39,278 nt of DNA from Bacteroidota bacterium (GTDB lineage: Bacteria > Bacteroidota > Bacteroidia > NS11-12g > UBA9320): NCBI GenBank assembly GCA_024638525.1, contig JAHEKB010000001.1, positions 1 through 39,278 on the forward strand, given 5' to 3'. Positions 1 through 6,655 of this stretch are shown here, piece after piece; the first letter of the stretch is position 1, and each line of letters begins with the position of its first letter. The position numbers and the translations under genes are program-made. The notes under the pieces are model-generated. The model did no database searches. It was not told the DNA's origin and saw nothing but the letters and a program-made list of their open reading frames with translations.

Positions 1-997
1 CTTTCTCTTTTCCATCGGGTTTTCTAACCGTTAATGTGACAACAGTTCCCTTTTTCCCCCTTATCAGTTTAACCGCCTCATCAATTTTCCAATCTATAAT
101 TTCAACTGCTTCTTCACCCTCCTGCTTCACCTTCAAAATCAAATCATTTTCTTTCAATTCTCCTTGAAGAGATGCAGGACCTCCAGGAACAATTCTGGTC
201 ACTTTTATGTAGCCGTCTTTTTCCTGTAATTGAGCACCTATTCCTTCTAACCTTCCGGACATTTGTATATCAAAATTCTCTTTGTCTTTTGGAGGGTAAT
301 AATTTGTATGTGGATCATAAACGGCTGTGAGACTATTCACATATACAGAAAGTCGTTCTTTTCTGTCGAGCCTGTTCAGCCTCTTATACCAATCTTTATG
401 GGTCTTTAAAACGCCATTGCGTGCACGTCTTTCTAAACTGTCAATACTCAGTGGAGTAAACCCGCTGTCCGCCTTTGTCTCTTGAGCTTTTATGTCTGAG
501 TGCAGTCGGGTGAGCACGTTGTATTTTAAGTATTTACGCCATCGATCTTTCAATTCTTCCTCTGTCTCAACATAGTTGGTCTCATCTCCAAATTCCACTT
601 CTTCTTCCAGATCGAAATCAAAAGGCTTAGAAAGAATTTCATTAAAGAAAGCCTCCGTCATTTCTAAACTCTTCACAACCAAATTAACCGATAGGTCAAA
701 GAACTCATATGAACCGTTGAGGGTTTCATCGTCGATTTCGTTCTGATATTTATTGAGCTGCGCAATGTCTTTACGAAGAAACAGCCTTTTATTGGGATCT
801 AAATTCTTGAGATATAGGGCATGAGCCTTTAGGGAAAAGTCATCGTCAATAACCACCGGATCGTAATGTTGATTGGCCAAGTTTTGAGTAATGGCTTGGA
901 TGAGGATGTCTTCACCTGAATCTTGAGCTTTGAGGTAAAAACCAAAGGCAACAAATAATAAAGGGGATATGATTAATAATAACTTTCTCAACTTCAT
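1..997 (-). CDS. prc: Carboxy-terminal processing peptidase (Prc/Tsp type), N-terminal part only
   Basis: Partial gene whose 3' part lies beyond the left edge; about 332 codons are visible. It starts with a signal peptide (MKLRKLLLIISPLLFVAFGF), followed by the helical N-terminal region typical of Prc/Tsp proteases, with a LDPNKRLFL segment near residue 70. The last visible residues form a PDZ domain, ending in IRGKKGTVVTLTVRKPDGK. The catalytic Ser/Lys protease core is off the window, so activity cannot be judged. Family members are periplasmic serine proteases that cut proteins from non-polar C-termini and help process envelope proteins. It follows ndk on the same strand after an 81-base gap. 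Symbol given by family, not proven orthology. Confidence 0.85.
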   Translation of the reverse strand, partial: MKLRKLLLIISPLLFVAFGFYLKAQDSGEDILIQAITQNLANQHYDPVVIDDDFSLKAHALYLKNLDPNKRLFLRKDIAQLNKYQNEIDDETLNGSYEFFDLSVNLVVKSLEMTEAFFNEILSKPFDFDLEEEVEFGDETNYVETEEELKDRWRKYLKYNVLTRLHSDIKAQETKADSGFTPLSIDSLERRARNGVLKTHKDWYKRLNRLDRKERLSVYVNSLTAVYDPHTNYYPPKDKENFDIQMSGRLEGIGAQLQEKDGYIKVTRIVPGGPASLQGELKENDLILKVKQEGEEAVEIIDWKIDEAVKLIRGKKGTVVTLTVRKPDGKEK

Positions 998-1029
998 GTA
1001 TATATAAAGCATCAAAGTAAGATAAATTG

Positions 1030-1054
1030 TGTGGTCCTATTAAAGAAGACCACA
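1030..1054 (-). terminator. Weak hairpin between ndk and the protease gene
   Basis: The arms TGTGGTC and GACCACA pair perfectly over 7 bp around an 11-base loop, 25 bases past the ndk stop. The following minus-strand sequence is CAATTTATC, not a clean U-tract, so this is at best a weak terminator or an mRNA-end structure. Confidence 0.3.
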
Positions 1055-1078
1055 AAATTTGGCAGAAAAACGACTAAA

Positions 1079-1498
1079 CTAGTATCTCTCGAATGATGAA
1101 AAGAAAAATGAGGCCTCAATAGCAGCATTTTCGTCACTGTCAGAACCGTGAATAGCGTTGGCTTCTATTGAAGTTGCATATTTCTTTCTGATGGTGCCTT
1201 CTGCAGCTTCTGCTGGATTTGTTGCTCCTATCAGTGTTCTAAAATCTGCAACTGCATTATCTTTTTCTAAAACAGCTGCAACAATGGGTCCCGAAGTCAT
1301 GTAGGCAACAAGGTCTGCGAAAAAGGGTCTCTCCTTGTGAACCGCGTAAAAAGCTTCTGCCTTTTCCTTGGTCAATCGGAGATACTTCATGGCTTTCAAG
1401 TTGAATCCTCCTTCTAGGATATCGTTGATTATTTTACCAGTGTGCTCTGCTGATACAGCATCTGGTTTGATCATTGTAAATGTTATACTTCCTGACAT
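1079..1498 (-). CDS. ndk: Nucleoside-diphosphate kinase
   Basis: A 139-residue cytosolic enzyme that transfers the gamma-phosphate of ATP to other nucleoside diphosphates through a phospho-histidine. The active-site motif NAIHGSDS places the catalytic His at residue 117. The N-terminus (ITFTMIKPDAV) and length match the family. A longer frame reaches 1588, but its extra 30 residues do not resemble NDK and include the promoter box at 1516-1523, so I chose the ATG at 1498. It is divergent from nrnA, 51 bases away. Confidence 0.97.
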   Translation of the reverse strand: MSGSITFTMIKPDAVSAEHTGKIINDILEGGFNLKAMKYLRLTKEKAEAFYAVHKERPFFADLVAYMTSGPIVAAVLEKDNAVADFRTLIGATNPAEAAEGTIRKKYATSIEANAIHGSDSDENAAIEASFFFSSFERY

Positions 1499-1515
1499 AG
1501 CTGATTTAACGGCCG

Positions 1516-1523
1516 CAAAAATA
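1516..1523 (-). promoter_or_regulatory. -7 promoter box for ndk
   Basis: TATTTTTG fits the Bacteroidota -7 consensus TAnnTTTG. It lies 17 bases upstream of the ndk ATG and predicts a leader of roughly 12 bases. I see no TTG at the usual -33 distance. Confidence 0.45.
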
Positions 1524-1549
1524 GAATTATCTCCATCTTTTGGCGAGTT

Positions 1550-2578
1550 TTGCCAAAAAAATACGAGCCGTTGAGAACCATAAAACATACATTAGGAGAC
1601 ATTGCTGAACATTCGGGAAAGATAGTCATCACCACCCACCACAAACCAGATGGAGACGCAATGGGTTCAAGTCTTGCCCTTTATAACTATTTTAAAGCGG
1701 CAGGAATAGAAACATTGGTAATCACACCGACGGATTATGCAGACTTTTTATGGTGGCTTCCCGCCAACGATAGTGTCATGGTTTACGAAGGAAATGAGGA
1801 AGAGGCCAATGCAATCATTGCAAAAGCTAGCCTTATTTATTGCCTGGATTTCAATGCACTCTCCAGAATCAATACAATGGGCGAACATGTCAGTAAATCC
1901 AACGCACACATTGTTCTTATAGATCACCACAGAGATCCCGAAGATTTTGCGGATGAACAGTGGACCGAAGTTACCGCCAGCTCCACCTGCGAGTTGGTTT
2001 ACCAGTACATTGTGGAGCATTTGGATGAATCACATATTACCGCAGATGCAGCACAATGCATTTATACAGGAATCATAACAGACACAGGCTCATTTCGCTA
2101 TGACAGCACCAGCAGCAACACCATACGAACCGCTGCGGCCTTGATTGACCACGGAGCCAAGCCGTCGGTCATTTATGATAAGATATTTGACCAGAATCGT
2201 TTGGAGCGACTCAAGCTATTGGGGTACTTCTTGAATAATAAAATTGAACTGTTGGCTGATGGGAAAGTGGCACTTGCAACCTTGAATAGAGAAGAACTAA
2301 GTAGATATGAGGTTAAAACAGGAGATACAGAAGGATTTGTCAATTACGGTTTGAGTATTGCGGGGGTAAAAATGAGTGCTCTAATCATCGATCGAACAGT
2401 TCTGGTAAAAATGTCATTTAGAAGCAAAGGAGAGTTTCCTTGCAATGAATTTGCAGCAGAATTCTTTAAAGGTGGTGGCCATAGAAATGCCGCCGGGGGC
2501 AGCAGCACTTCAAGCTTGGAAGAAACTGTCGAGACCTTTAGAGAAAGCTTGGAATCATATAAGGATTATTTAGCATGA
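1550..2578 (+). CDS. nrnA: DHH-family phosphoesterase, NrnA-like (oligoribonuclease / pAp phosphatase)
   Basis: A 342-residue DHH/DHHA1 protein. DHH motifs are visible in order: HKPDGDAMGS (31-40), CLDFN (98-102), IDHHRDP (124-130, the DHH signature) and GIITDTGSFRYDS. The DHHA1 substrate motif GGGHRNAAGG lies at 308-317. NrnA enzymes use Mn to degrade 2-5 nt RNAs and to dephosphorylate pAp. The frame has no ATG before the first motif: it must start at TTG 1550 or TTG 1571, both giving a plausible length ahead of the first beta-strand. The gene opens a tight operon, its stop overlapping the next ATG by 4 bases (ATGA). Confidence 0.92.
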   Translation: MPKKYEPLRTIKHTLGDIAEHSGKIVITTHHKPDGDAMGSSLALYNYFKAAGIETLVITPTDYADFLWWLPANDSVMVYEGNEEEANAIIAKASLIYCLDFNALSRINTMGEHVSKSNAHIVLIDHHRDPEDFADEQWTEVTASSTCELVYQYIVEHLDESHITADAAQCIYTGIITDTGSFRYDSTSSNTIRTAAALIDHGAKPSVIYDKIFDQNRLERLKLLGYFLNNKIELLADGKVALATLNREELSRYEVKTGDTEGFVNYGLSIAGVKMSALIIDRTVLVKMSFRSKGEFPCNEFAAEFFKGGGHRNAAGGSSTSSLEETVETFRESLESYKDYLA

Positions 2579-3378
2579 GAAAGGCATTGATACTTGTCAT
2601 TATAGCTCTTGCCGCTTGTTCTGAGCAAGATTGGGAATCATTTGGCGGAATTCAGTATAAGGGGGCGGATCTACAGTGCGACCATGCCGAGAAGTCCTTT
2701 TTTCTACTAGATATTCATCTGCGAGATGATAAAGATTCCATTCTGATAAATACCATCAAATTGGGGAGGAAGCTGGAACTTGAAGCGGTGAACATGGATA
2801 GTTCGAACAGTCTTGTTAAATTAGTCAATGCCATGTGCGTTGGTGATTCGCTTGATGTTATATTACCCTTGGATAGTTTCTATCTAGCATTTGGTGGTCA
2901 AAGGCCAAAGGATCTTGCCGCAGGTTCTTCAACATTGAGGATTTATCTTGTGGATGCCCTGAGTAAAATTAAATATGATGCCCTTAAAAGAGTGTTTGAA
3001 AAACAATCAATGGAGCGCTATGTTGAGAAATTCAGATGGTCTTCTAGCTATGATTCAAGCACCGGGATTTACTATGAAAGCATGAAGAGCAGTAGATCCA
3101 TGCATCAGAATTATAAAAGGGCAAAAATTGCCTATGTAATCAAAGGGCTAAATGAGGAGCTTTTAGAATATAGCAAAGAGGATGAGCCCTTGGTCTATGA
3201 AAGCAGTGATCAAGGCCTGATAAAAGGAATTCACTTTATAGCTTCAAAACTGGAGCTAGGAGAAAGGATAAGAGCTATTGTTCCATCATCCATGGCCTAT
3301 GGCCCTAAAGGCAGGGACAGGGTGCCGGCTTATTATCCCTTGATTATTGAAATGGAGCTCTTAGAAATACTTGAATAG
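2575..3378 (+). CDS. Lipoprotein with tandem FKBP-type peptidyl-prolyl isomerase domains (GldI-like context)
   Basis: 267 residues. The signal peptide ends in a lipobox (LAAC, Cys15), so it should be a lipid-anchored envelope protein. The C-terminus is FKBP-like: LGERIRAIVPSSMAYG followed by YYPLIIEMELLEI. An earlier segment near residues 85-125 (VGDSLDVILPLDSFYLAFGG, then a beta-strand) looks like a second, degenerate copy. FKBP proteins isomerise Xaa-Pro bonds and act as folding helpers. An FKBP lipoprotein next to nrnA recalls GldI of gliding flavobacteria, but I cannot show orthology. Translationally coupled to nrnA (ATGA) and overlapping the next gene by 8 bases. Confidence 0.8.
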   Translation: MRKALILVIIALAACSEQDWESFGGIQYKGADLQCDHAEKSFFLLDIHLRDDKDSILINTIKLGRKLELEAVNMDSSNSLVKLVNAMCVGDSLDVILPLDSFYLAFGGQRPKDLAAGSSTLRIYLVDALSKIKYDALKRVFEKQSMERYVEKFRWSSSYDSSTGIYYESMKSSRSMHQNYKRAKIAYVIKGLNEELLEYSKEDEPLVYESSDQGLIKGIHFIASKLELGERIRAIVPSSMAYGPKGRDRVPAYYPLIIEMELLEILE

Positions 3379-4210
3379 ATTAAATAACATATTAATGATG
3401 ACGGCTTTAGTTGCAATGCTAAGCTCTTGCTTGCAATTCAGAGTGGCGGAGAAGAAGCAGGAAAGGCAATTTCACAATTTGGGGATTGAGGTTGAACTGG
3501 GCTCATTAATGGGCTTGGACCGTGAGATTCATTATACTTTGAGCGGCAGAGATAGCTCAAAACCGATGGCTGTATTTGTACACGGATCACCAGGATCATC
3601 CTCAAACTTTTTGTCTTTTGCCAAAGACAGCAGTTTACTTGAAAAGTATCAAGTACTACTGATAGATCGCCCTGGTTTTGGTTATTCAGGTTTTGGAAAT
3701 TCAGAGCCAAGTCTTCAGCGCCAGGCGTTAATAATCAACGACTTTCTAAAAAATTTTCATGCGAACAAGATTGTTTTAATTGGACATTCCCTAGGCGGAC
3801 CAATCATTTGTAGAATGGCTATGGACACTAGTGCAGTATACCACGGCTTGCTAATAGTTGCAGGTTCAATTGATCCCGACCTGGAGCCGAAGGAACCCTG
3901 GCGCAAACCTTTGAACTACAAGATTTTTAGGTGGATTCTCCCTCGATCATTTCGGGTTTCAAACCAAGAGATACTGCCTGCGAAGAAAGAACTGCAAGAA
4001 ATGGAAGGCCTCTGGCCATTGATTGAAATACCTAGCTGTGTGATACAGGGGGGCAAGGATAAGCTAGTGCCTCCAGCTAATGCTGACTATGCAGAAGAAA
4101 TGCTAATCAATGTTGAAAAACTGAAAATTGTCAGACTACCAGAAGCCAATCATTTCATTCCCTTTAGCCAACCGGAGCTAATGGTTGCAGAACTGCTAGA
4201 GTTCTTTTAG
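3371..4210 (+). CDS. Alpha/beta-hydrolase lipoprotein
   Basis: 279 residues of alpha/beta-hydrolase fold. The oxyanion loop FVHGSPGSS (69-77), nucleophile elbow IGHSLGG (Ser140), acid GGKDKLVPP (Asp230) and PEANHF (His261) make a complete triad. The N-terminus MNRLNNILMMTALVAMLSSC looks like a lipoprotein signal with Cys20, so the enzyme is probably membrane-anchored. That reading needs the TTG start at 3371, which overlaps the FKBP gene by 8 bases; the ATG at 3395 would remove the positively charged n-region. Substrate unknown; esterase, lipase or peptidase are all possible. Last gene of the operon, convergent with rimK. Confidence 0.85.
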   Translation: MNRLNNILMMTALVAMLSSCLQFRVAEKKQERQFHNLGIEVELGSLMGLDREIHYTLSGRDSSKPMAVFVHGSPGSSSNFLSFAKDSSLLEKYQVLLIDRPGFGYSGFGNSEPSLQRQALIINDFLKNFHANKIVLIGHSLGGPIICRMAMDTSAVYHGLLIVAGSIDPDLEPKEPWRKPLNYKIFRWILPRSFRVSNQEILPAKKELQEMEGLWPLIEIPSCVIQGGKDKLVPPANADYAEEMLINVEKLKIVRLPEANHFIPFSQPELMVAELLEFF

Positions 4211-4227
4211 GCAGAAAAGGAAAAACA

Positions 4228-4239
4228 GAGTTTAAACTC
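4228..4239. repeat. 12-bp perfect palindrome at a convergent gene junction
   Basis: GAGTTTAAACTC reads the same on both strands and spans the rimK stop codon, just past the end of the hydrolase gene. It has no loop or U-tract, so a terminator role is unproven. Confidence 0.35.
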
Positions 4240-5143
4240 CAATCTTGTCTTTCTTCTTTTGTTTGGATAAGCCAATATTGACCTCGATGTATTCAATGAT
4301 CTTACCGGCAATGTCAACACCGGTTGCGTTTTCTATACCTTCCAAACCTGGGGAAGAGTTCACCTCTATTACCAATGGACCCCTATCCGATCTCAGCATG
4401 TCGACTCCTGCAATTTTTAGGTTGAGGGAGTTTGCAGCTTTTACGGCTACAGATCTCTCTTTTCGAGTCAATTTAACGGCTTGAGCTGAACCTCCTTTGT
4501 GAAGATTTGATCTAAATTCACCTTCCACACCTGTCCGTTTCATCGCACCAACAACCTTGCCATCTACCACCAACGCCCGAATGTCTTCTGCTTTGGCTTC
4601 CTTTATAAATTCTTGGATAATAATATTGGCTTCTAGACCGTAGAAAGCCTCAATAACTGAAGTAGCGGCTTTGATCGTTTCTGCCAAGACCACACCTTTT
4701 CCTTGAGTGCTTTCCAAAAGCTTAATTACCAAAGGTGTTCCTCCAACTTCTTTGATTAAATTCTTAATGTCTCCGGGATGTCTCGCAAAAGCTGTTCTGG
4801 GGATACCCACATTGGATTTTGCTAGAATCTGTAAGCTTCTCAGTTTATCCCGAGATCTGACCAAGGCTAATGAACTCAAAGTAGTAAAGACACTGTTCAT
4901 TTCAAATTGCCTAATTATGGAACTGCCGTAAAATGTCACAGAGGCTCCAATTCTCGGGATAATAGCATCGAATGAGTCAATTTTATGGTCACCGATAAAA
5001 ATATCTGGATGATCTTTTTGAATGGTCATATAGGCTTTGGTGTGATTGAGTACCTGCACCTCATGACCGCGTTCACGGCTGGCCTGAACCAAGCGTTGTG
5101 TGCTGTATAATTTTTTGTTAGCTGAAAGGACTGCGATTTTCAT
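4232..5143 (-). CDS. rimK: Ribosomal protein S6--L-glutamate ligase family, ATP-grasp
   Basis: 303 residues, the usual RimK length. Visible are the N-terminal pre-ATP-grasp domain (MKIAVLSANKKLYSTQRL), the conserved RIGASVTFYG segment, the ATP-grasp glycine-rich strand LLESTQGKGVV and the metal-binding end VIEVNSSPGLEGIE. RimK adds glutamates to the C-terminus of ribosomal protein S6; some family members ligate other amino acids. Its start overlaps the end of rimB by 4 bases, so the two are translationally coupled. Probably the last gene of the rimP-nusA-infB-fabH-rimB-rimK transcript. Confidence 0.92.
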   Translation of the reverse strand: MKIAVLSANKKLYSTQRLVQASRERGHEVQVLNHTKAYMTIQKDHPDIFIGDHKIDSFDAIIPRIGASVTFYGSSIIRQFEMNSVFTTLSSLALVRSRDKLRSLQILAKSNVGIPRTAFARHPGDIKNLIKEVGGTPLVIKLLESTQGKGVVLAETIKAATSVIEAFYGLEANIIIQEFIKEAKAEDIRALVVDGKVVGAMKRTGVEGEFRSNLHKGGSAQAVKLTRKERSVAVKAANSLNLKIAGVDMLRSDRGPLVIEVNSSPGLEGIENATGVDIAGKIIEYIEVNIGLSKQKKKDKIGV

Positions 5144-5586
5144 CTTCTCTCTGATGTATTTCTTTTTGACACATCTACTATAAACTTATTTGCAAGAAAT
5201 TTACGACCCAATAAGGCGGGGTATTTCATGTTCCTGCGGTTACTCAAGTTGAAAGCTGCTGTATAGGTCTTATTGGAGATCTTAAAGCTGAGATTCACTT
5301 GATACCTATACTCAAAGTCTCCAAAAGAACTCTTGACCTTCATTTCTTTAAATTCCTTGAGCTTTAACTCTTGGCCTGAATAAAGCGGATGCTTTTTGTC
5401 CAAGAGTTTAAAAACTAAATATTCTTCACCGTCTACTTCCCTTATTCGAGCTCTTTCACAATGAATTGCACAGCTGTCTGCGCCCGTATCCACTTTACAG
5501 GGTATATTACTTATTCCCGCATCGGGAATGGAAATAAAATCCGTTAAGCCAATGGTTTTTCTATGTGGCTTTTTCGTTCCACTCAT
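5140..5586 (-). CDS. rimB: Retropepsin-like protease RimB (ATP-dependent zinc protease family, PF05618)
   Basis: 148 residues with the aspartyl-protease motif KVDTGADSCAIH (Asp33) and a later strand LLGRKFL, as in retropepsin-like folds. The family has been called 'ATP-dependent zinc protease', but next to rimK it is now read as RimB, a protease thought to trim or regulate glutamylated S6. The 4-base overlap with rimK supports that pairing. It lies 24 bases after fabH, with a near-match promoter box (TTAATTTG) in the gap. No signal peptide, hence cytosolic. Confidence 0.85.
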   Translation of the reverse strand: MSGTKKPHRKTIGLTDFISIPDAGISNIPCKVDTGADSCAIHCERARIREVDGEEYLVFKLLDKKHPLYSGQELKLKEFKEMKVKSSFGDFEYRYQVNLSFKISNKTYTAAFNLSNRRNMKYPALLGRKFLANKFIVDVSKRNTSERR

Positions 5587-5610
5587 GATTGCAAATTAAA
5601 GGTTTAGCGC

Positions 5611-6615
5611 TTACCAAACCATTAAAGCACTCGCCCAAGTGAAACCACTACCAAATGCAGCAAGACAAACCAAATCACCATCCTTTATTTTTCCCTCGGC
5701 TATTGCTTCTGCGATAGCTATCGGAATGGAGGCAGCAGTGGTATTGCCGTACTTCTGAATATTATTGAAAACCTGATCATCGTTCAGCTTCATGCTTCTC
5801 TGCACAAACTGAGATATTCTTAAGTTAGCTTGATGAGGAACGAGAAGGTCAATGTCCGAAGGCTGTTTGTTGTTGGCCTGCAGCGCCTCCATGATTACTT
5901 GCGGAAAGCGAGTCACAGCGTGCTTAAAGACAAAATTCCCATTCATGTAGGGGTAATAACTAGTATCCAGCGGGTCATTCTCAGACATGATTCTATCTAC
6001 CCATCTAGAAGTACTGGGACCAATTAAGGTCAACTCTTCTGCGTGTTTGCCTTCTGAGTGCAGGTGAGTGCTGAGTATGCCTCTATCCGGGTCGTCACTT
6101 GCAGAAACGACAGCGGCACCTGCCCCGTCTCCAAATATGACCGAAACACTTCTACCCCTTGTGGTCTTTTCTAAGCCACCACTGTGGTATTCTGAACCGA
6201 TTAGTAGAATGTTCTTATACATTCCAGTTTTGATGTATTGATCTGCTACACTCAAGCCATAAACAAAACCAGAACATTGATTTCTGACATCTAATGCGCC
6301 AATTGTATCAAGACCTAATTGCTCTTGCACAGAAACTCCAGGGCCCGGGAAATAGTAATCTGGGCTTAGGGTCGCAAAAATGATAAAATCAATATCAGAC
6401 TTATCAATTCCGGCGTCTTTGATGGCTCTTTCCGCAGCTTTGACTCCCATGGAAGTGGTGTTCTCTTGAGGATCATCAATCCAGCGTCTTTCTTTAATGC
6501 CTGTGCGCTCCTGGATCCATTCATCACTGGTTTCCATAAAACCAGTTAAATCTGCATTCCTGACCACATTGTCAGGGACATAAAACCCCATACCGGAAAT
6601 GATCGCCTTATTCAT
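5611..6615 (-). CDS. fabH: Beta-ketoacyl-ACP synthase III family
   Basis: 334 residues of thiolase fold with the full KAS III triad: Cys114 (RNQCSG), His261 (VPHQANLR) and Asn291 (KYGNTTAAS). KAS III condenses acetyl- or branched acyl-CoA with malonyl-ACP to start fatty-acid synthesis. It lies 40 bases after infB and 24 bases before rimB, so it is probably in the translation operon and away from other fatty-acid genes. Bacteroidota often carry more than one KAS III-like protein, so this could be a paralogue with another primer; the sequence alone does not decide. Confidence 0.88.
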   Translation of the reverse strand: MNKAIISGMGFYVPDNVVRNADLTGFMETSDEWIQERTGIKERRWIDDPQENTTSMGVKAAERAIKDAGIDKSDIDFIIFATLSPDYYFPGPGVSVQEQLGLDTIGALDVRNQCSGFVYGLSVADQYIKTGMYKNILLIGSEYHSGGLEKTTRGRSVSVIFGDGAGAAVVSASDDPDRGILSTHLHSEGKHAEELTLIGPSTSRWVDRIMSENDPLDTSYYPYMNGNFVFKHAVTRFPQVIMEALQANNKQPSDIDLLVPHQANLRISQFVQRSMKLNDDQVFNNIQKYGNTTAASIPIAIAEAIAEGKIKDGDLVCLAAFGSGFTWASALMVW

Positions 6616-6655
6616 GCGTGCAAGGTAGTAAGAAAAAACTTTGAAGATGTCTGGC

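Noticed and set aside
5140..5586. Idea that the retropepsin-like gene is viral or transposon-derived
   Set aside because: It is the RimB/PF05618 family, overlapping rimK by four bases; no integrase, reverse transcriptase or repeats nearby.
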